DNA from: Chamaecyparis obtusa
Lineage: Eukaryota; Streptophyta; Pinopsida; Cupressales; Cupressaceae
Length of the DNA: 64,000 nt
Reading direction: 5' to 3'
NCBI GenBank assembly: GCA_027943335.1
Contig: BSBK01009263.1
Span: 124,001-188,000 of the forward strand
In this document: positions 60,149 to 64,000 of the stretch, in pieces
Layout: every line of letters begins with the position of its first letter
Numbering within the stretch: the first letter of the stretch is position 1
Notes under the pieces: model-generated
The model's input: only the letters and a program-made list of their open reading frames with translations
Databases searched by the model: none
Told to the model about the DNA's origin: nothing
Program-made: the position numbers and the translations under genes

Positions 60149-61165
60149 TGTTAAAAATAGGGAATACTGAGAGGCGGGGGTGAAACAATATTCTACAAAC
60201 TTTTACTTTTTCCCAATTATGGAGATAACAAATTATCTTAATGCATGCATAACATAGTAAACTAAAGAACATGCATAGAAATAAAACAAATGAATGCATA
60301 ACACATTATTTTTTCTCGAGGAAACCTTGGCCAAGGGAAAACCCCGGTGGGGATGATACCCACAAAGATCCACTAATCAAAAGTATCATGTTAAGGATGC
60401 TGACCCTGTTAGGAGCCTATTACATGCATATAGTGTCTCAGTCCTGATTAAGGGACTTTAGGCATTGTTAGAAGCCTCAACCCTACTAAGAGTTGGTAGT
60501 ACAAAATATGATTACTAGATGAGCCCATTGCCCAAACAAGTAATGTACAATAGTTACAGATTACAAAATAAGTCAAGGTACATAACCTTATACTGCTTAA
60601 AACTTCACATCAATATCTCTTCTCTTTCTTTTCGCTTTCATATACTTCTTTCTCTATTACATTCACTATATCTTACACTTTACATTATTACATCATTACA
60701 TCTCTTTATACAAGTTATTAAGACTAATAACTTTTACAGTCAGCTTGACATAAGCATTATACAAAATATATCTTTACTCAAGGGTTAACATCTAGGATTT
60801 CATCCATTTATATTGTTAAGACATTATTTTGATAAACAAAATAATCCCTTAACTCTTTACCAATTCTATCTTTATATTCTATCCTGCTGGCTCAACACTG
60901 TCTTTAGAAAAACTGTCACAACTTCTTCTGTACATGTCATACTAACTTATGCTCTCGGGTGAATCTTCTATAGTTATCGTAGTATCTATGTTCAAGTGTG
61001 CAAGCACTAAACTTACTCCAATCAACATCGCTAATTAAAACTATCTCTGGGTACACTAGAACAAACATTGTCTCATACTTAGACAATTTTGCTTTATGCT
61101 TTGTCTTACTTGCTCTCTGTCCTGTGTGATCTTCATGTAGATCATATGTTTCCATAATGACAACA
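60149..61165 (-). mobile_element. R2 5' LTR
   Basis: 1,017 bp from TGTTAAAAATAGGG to AATGACAACA, next to the primer site. It is followed by TCTAA (61166-61170), the target base set that, allowing a 3-bp loss, also borders the left R2 LTR at 14034. The outer ~220 bases (60937-61155, minus) contain an open frame with DVDWSKFSACTLEHRYYDN, seen also in the inverted copy at 14830-15020; an open frame inside an LTR is unusual. Confidence 0.82.
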
Positions 61166-61379
61166 TCTAAGTAACTAGCTCAAGAAAATTTCCAAGCTCA
61201 AGCTACTTCTTCAACTTCTTGATGAAGTCATCTGCCTTCCTTAGTTTGTACTTCAGATCCACAATATATGCATTAGGAATGTCCACATATTCCAAAGCCA
61301 TTTCATAATTCTTCTTCAAGTTTTCCAAATCCATCTTGATCTCCTAAAAGCTATTAAGATTTTCTTTCAGGGGCTTGAT
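61166..61379 (-). pseudogene. R1 Gag N-terminus
   Basis: A minus-strand frame from ATG at 61334 (MDLENLKKNYEMALEYVD, then LRKADDFIKKLKK) to TAG at 61203, continuing in frame as LELGNFLELVT up to the R2 insertion. The coiled-coil character matches the R1 piece that resumes at 14034, supporting one gene split by R2. Confidence 0.55.
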
Positions 61380-61391
61380 GCTCTGATACCA
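61380..61391 (-). other. R1 primer-binding site
   Basis: Minus-strand TGGTATCAGAGC two bases from the R1 5' LTR; identical to the Copia-I site. Confidence 0.9.
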
Positions 61392-61393
61392 AT

Positions 61394-62498
61394 TGTTAGG
61401 ATTTGGTAACACTAAGAGGGGGGGTGAATCAGTGTTATAGTACTTTACTAAATTCTTAAACTTCTGAACTTTCTTCAAACAAGATATAAAGATATAGCAT
61501 AAGATAAATAACCATGCAACATAAAAAAGCATTGAAGAACTTATAACACCATTTTTTTTTTTGAGAAAACCCTGTTAAGGGAAAAACCCCGATGGGGATG
61601 GTACCCACAAATATCTACACTATAAGTATAATAACCTTGTTTTACAATAGGATGGTCTTGATTAAAGGAAAGACCCTGTTAGGATTCTTAACAATGTGAT
61701 CCCAATCGAGGAATCAACCTTCTTAGGAGCCCCAACCCTATTAAATGCAATCGAACCTTGTTAGGGGTGTCCAATAGGTGCAAAAATACTTACAATCAAT
61801 CTTCTTTCCTAAATACAAAGACTTAACAAATTATTCCTTGAAGAAATCCTCTTGTTCTCCTTTCTCTTGATCTCTTCTCTTCTCCTTAGATTCCTTCATA
61901 ATTTGCATCCATCTATATCATCATAATCATCATCACATACTTTTACAAAAGTGTATGTATACTTATACCTTGTTACAAGTATATTATAAAAGCTAGTTAG
62001 CATTACTCTATAAAAACATCATATTATTTAATGTGCATTTGTATGCTTCATTAAAATCCTTAGTCAGCCTTAGATCCAAGAGTGCATCCGAAAACAACTT
62101 TCCAATTTCTCACAAAGTCGGCCTTAGTGATTGCCAACAAGTTATACTAAGTTTACTATCTTCACATCCAATCAACTAAACATATCTCTTCGATAATGTA
62201 ATATTAACATGTGTTACCTTACACATGTATTCATTCATGTCCTTCAAGAATGTAGCTACGATCGTATGCCTTTAGGAAGCTTCTGTGAGGTTTTCTAAGC
62301 TTTTTGTATCAGACTGGGTAACATGAACAGTCTATGGACTTAGGCATTTTTCCTTCATCAACCACATACAAACATATTCATGATGTCCAATATGTGTGAT
62401 CATAAATTTGATAATTGTTTCCATAAATGAAAACATTCTATATGTTCATGTACTTACATGTCAATATATGTACATGTGTTGACCACTTGCCAATAACA
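61394..62498 (-). mobile_element. R1 5' LTR
   Basis: Starts TGTTAGGATTTGGTAACACT and aligns with 718-1673 and 8608-8723. CATATTCATGATGTCC at 62373-62388 is the empty form of the site where Copia-I sits in the other LTR. The right end (CCAATAACA) is slightly longer than CCAACA in the left copy, so the boundary may be off by three bases. Confidence 0.82.
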
Positions 62499-64000
62499 CA
62501 AAGCAATTACTAGTTTTACACAACACCCAACATAAGCATCAAAACTAACTTTGCCACATTCACAAGGGGGTATAAATTAATATCATACATTATTCACATT
62601 TGATCATAACTTTCATGGTTTCCATAAATTACAACATCTAATGGCATTATTATTCCCAATTTCACTTTCACGTGAGCATGTACCAACCTGATATATACAC
62701 ATCTCAATGTCATATTTTCTCATTACATGAGATAATAATGTTTATCGGTTAGATGACTTATACTACTAATAATCCATATAAATTAATAATACGTTATGCT
62801 AGGAAATTAATTTTACCACCAACAATCACTATCAACAAAACTTACTATAATTCATTTAAAAATGCATTCAATCAAAGCTATTCTCCAATAGTCAATCATA
62901 TATCCTTTGCATAGTTATTTTAGAGTCTCACGATACCAATTTAACAATTTATCATAACAACCATTGAATAATGCAAGAAAGAATATAAATTTAACTAATC
63001 TTTGATTACATACCAACAACTAGATAATACAAAATAGGAAAGACTATGCATACATACAATAGGAAATAATGAAAAGAATATTCAGCAAAGATACCTTCAA
63101 ACTATCTCCAACATAATAAGACAAGAATTTAAAACAAAGTAGGATAAAAGACCAAGGGATGATGAACATAAATGTATAGGATCCAACAATACTTATATTA
63201 AAATACATGATGTAATCTTAATATTTAGCATATCAAGAACATAAATATAACTAATACACCAACTAATGCCTCACAATTCAATCCTTTCTAAGTTTCCTTA
63301 CTCATCCATTCCTTAGGAACTAATGCTTTAGGCCACATAACATCACATAAGAAATTGCATATAACACTTGGAAGGATACAAACAAGGTCAAATTAGCAAT
63401 CAGCACAAAGAAATCACATTCTAATTTTCTTCCAAGGCCTAAAACCTAAGCTAACTATACTAACATGGGAAAAAATACTATCCAAAGATCCCAGTGTTGC
63501 AACTTGGGCTAAGATATGAAACATAACACCTGAGCTAAGAAACCCTTAGTACAAGAACAAAATTACACACTAAAATTTACAAAAAAAGTGATTTATTGTT
63601 AGAAATTTAAAAAAAAAAACTAATTTCATCTAATAAACTTATAACATCTAATGCATCATAAGTATAATAATTATTATGGACAAGTGGAAATTAACATCGA
63701 TTAACAAACTATGTCTTCGATAGAATTCCTTAACATCACTACTATGCAATGATTCTAAAATAACAATGATTCATCAATTGTCAATGTAATAGATATAACA
63801 CTAAGAACATCTACGACTAGGTTATTTTTAAATCACCAAACTAAATTTTTTGATGAGGACCTTTCAACACGAGATAAGATAAAACATATTATCACTATAA
63901 ATCTAGCAATTAATACTGCATACCTAAGTTGTGCTTCCTTGTTTCTTAACAATGTTCCAATACCTCTATCTACACACACATCTTCACAAATAGATGTATA
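62499..64000. other. Unassigned AT-rich flank
   Basis: No open frame of interest, LTR terminus, tandem repeat or RNA gene seen. Confidence 0.5.

Noticed and set aside
718..62498. R1 as one clean element with target duplication
   Set aside because: The 5-mers outside the two LTRs (ATGAG against CAAAG or ACACA) do not match, so the outer ends may be altered or come from different insertions; kept only as a layered model.

Overview
The window reads as nuclear DNA of a seed plant with a very large, repeat-filled genome, most likely a gymnosperm (inference). The support is: AT-rich sequence with almost no intact genes, nested Copia LTR elements with the plant initiator-Met primer site, spliced host-gene remnants with plant-type introns, and a 25.8-kb CACTA transposon. 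I see no rRNA, tRNA, CRISPR or organellar features.

Outer layers. An old Copia-like element (R1, minus strand) has its 3' LTR at 718-1673 plus 8608-8723 and its 5' LTR at 61394-62498. Its internal part encodes coiled-coil and zinc-knuckle Gag and an extra long ORF, with no polymerase visible. A 6.9-kb Copia element (Copia-I, 1674-8602, minus) sits inside the R1 3' LTR; it has both LTRs, primer site, polypurine tract and decayed gag-pol, and the R1 LTR at 62 kb preserves the empty site. A related element (R2, minus) split the R1 interior: LTR pieces at 14035-14753 and 60149-61165, plus an inverted partial LTR at 14783-15619. A CACTA-type terminus begins at 15620.

Middle, 16-32 kb. Mostly featureless DNA, then a run of degenerate plus-strand host-gene pieces: a KUP/HAK potassium transporter, an NT-C2 (EEIG1/EHBP1-type) protein and a separase-like gene. 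The KUP and NT-C2 pieces are joined in frame in one ORF, and a foldback sequence lies within the KUP remnant.

CACTA-1, 32101-57933. It is bounded by a perfect 17-bp terminal inverted repeat and a CTG target duplication. Its plus-strand cassette is: a 10-exon TNP2-type transposase (40213-44435, five in-frame stops), a compact intact SET-domain ORF (44689-45565, 262 aa), and a 12-exon TnpA-like gene (45639-48417, one in-frame stop). Both arms are built of the same palindromic subterminal repeats in opposite orientation, with GCGAC-rich ends, a 493-bp tandem duplication of the right end, and apparently captured sequence (a CPP/TSO1-like fragment, a Gag-like fragment, unidentified segments). A transposon carrying its own SET-domain protein is the most interesting system here. 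To its right are a short host flank, another LTR fragment (R3, whose inverted partner is at 1-243), the R2 gag end, R2 and R1 LTRs, and featureless AT-rich DNA.

All gene models come from reading frames and splice signals by eye; no search or alignment was run.
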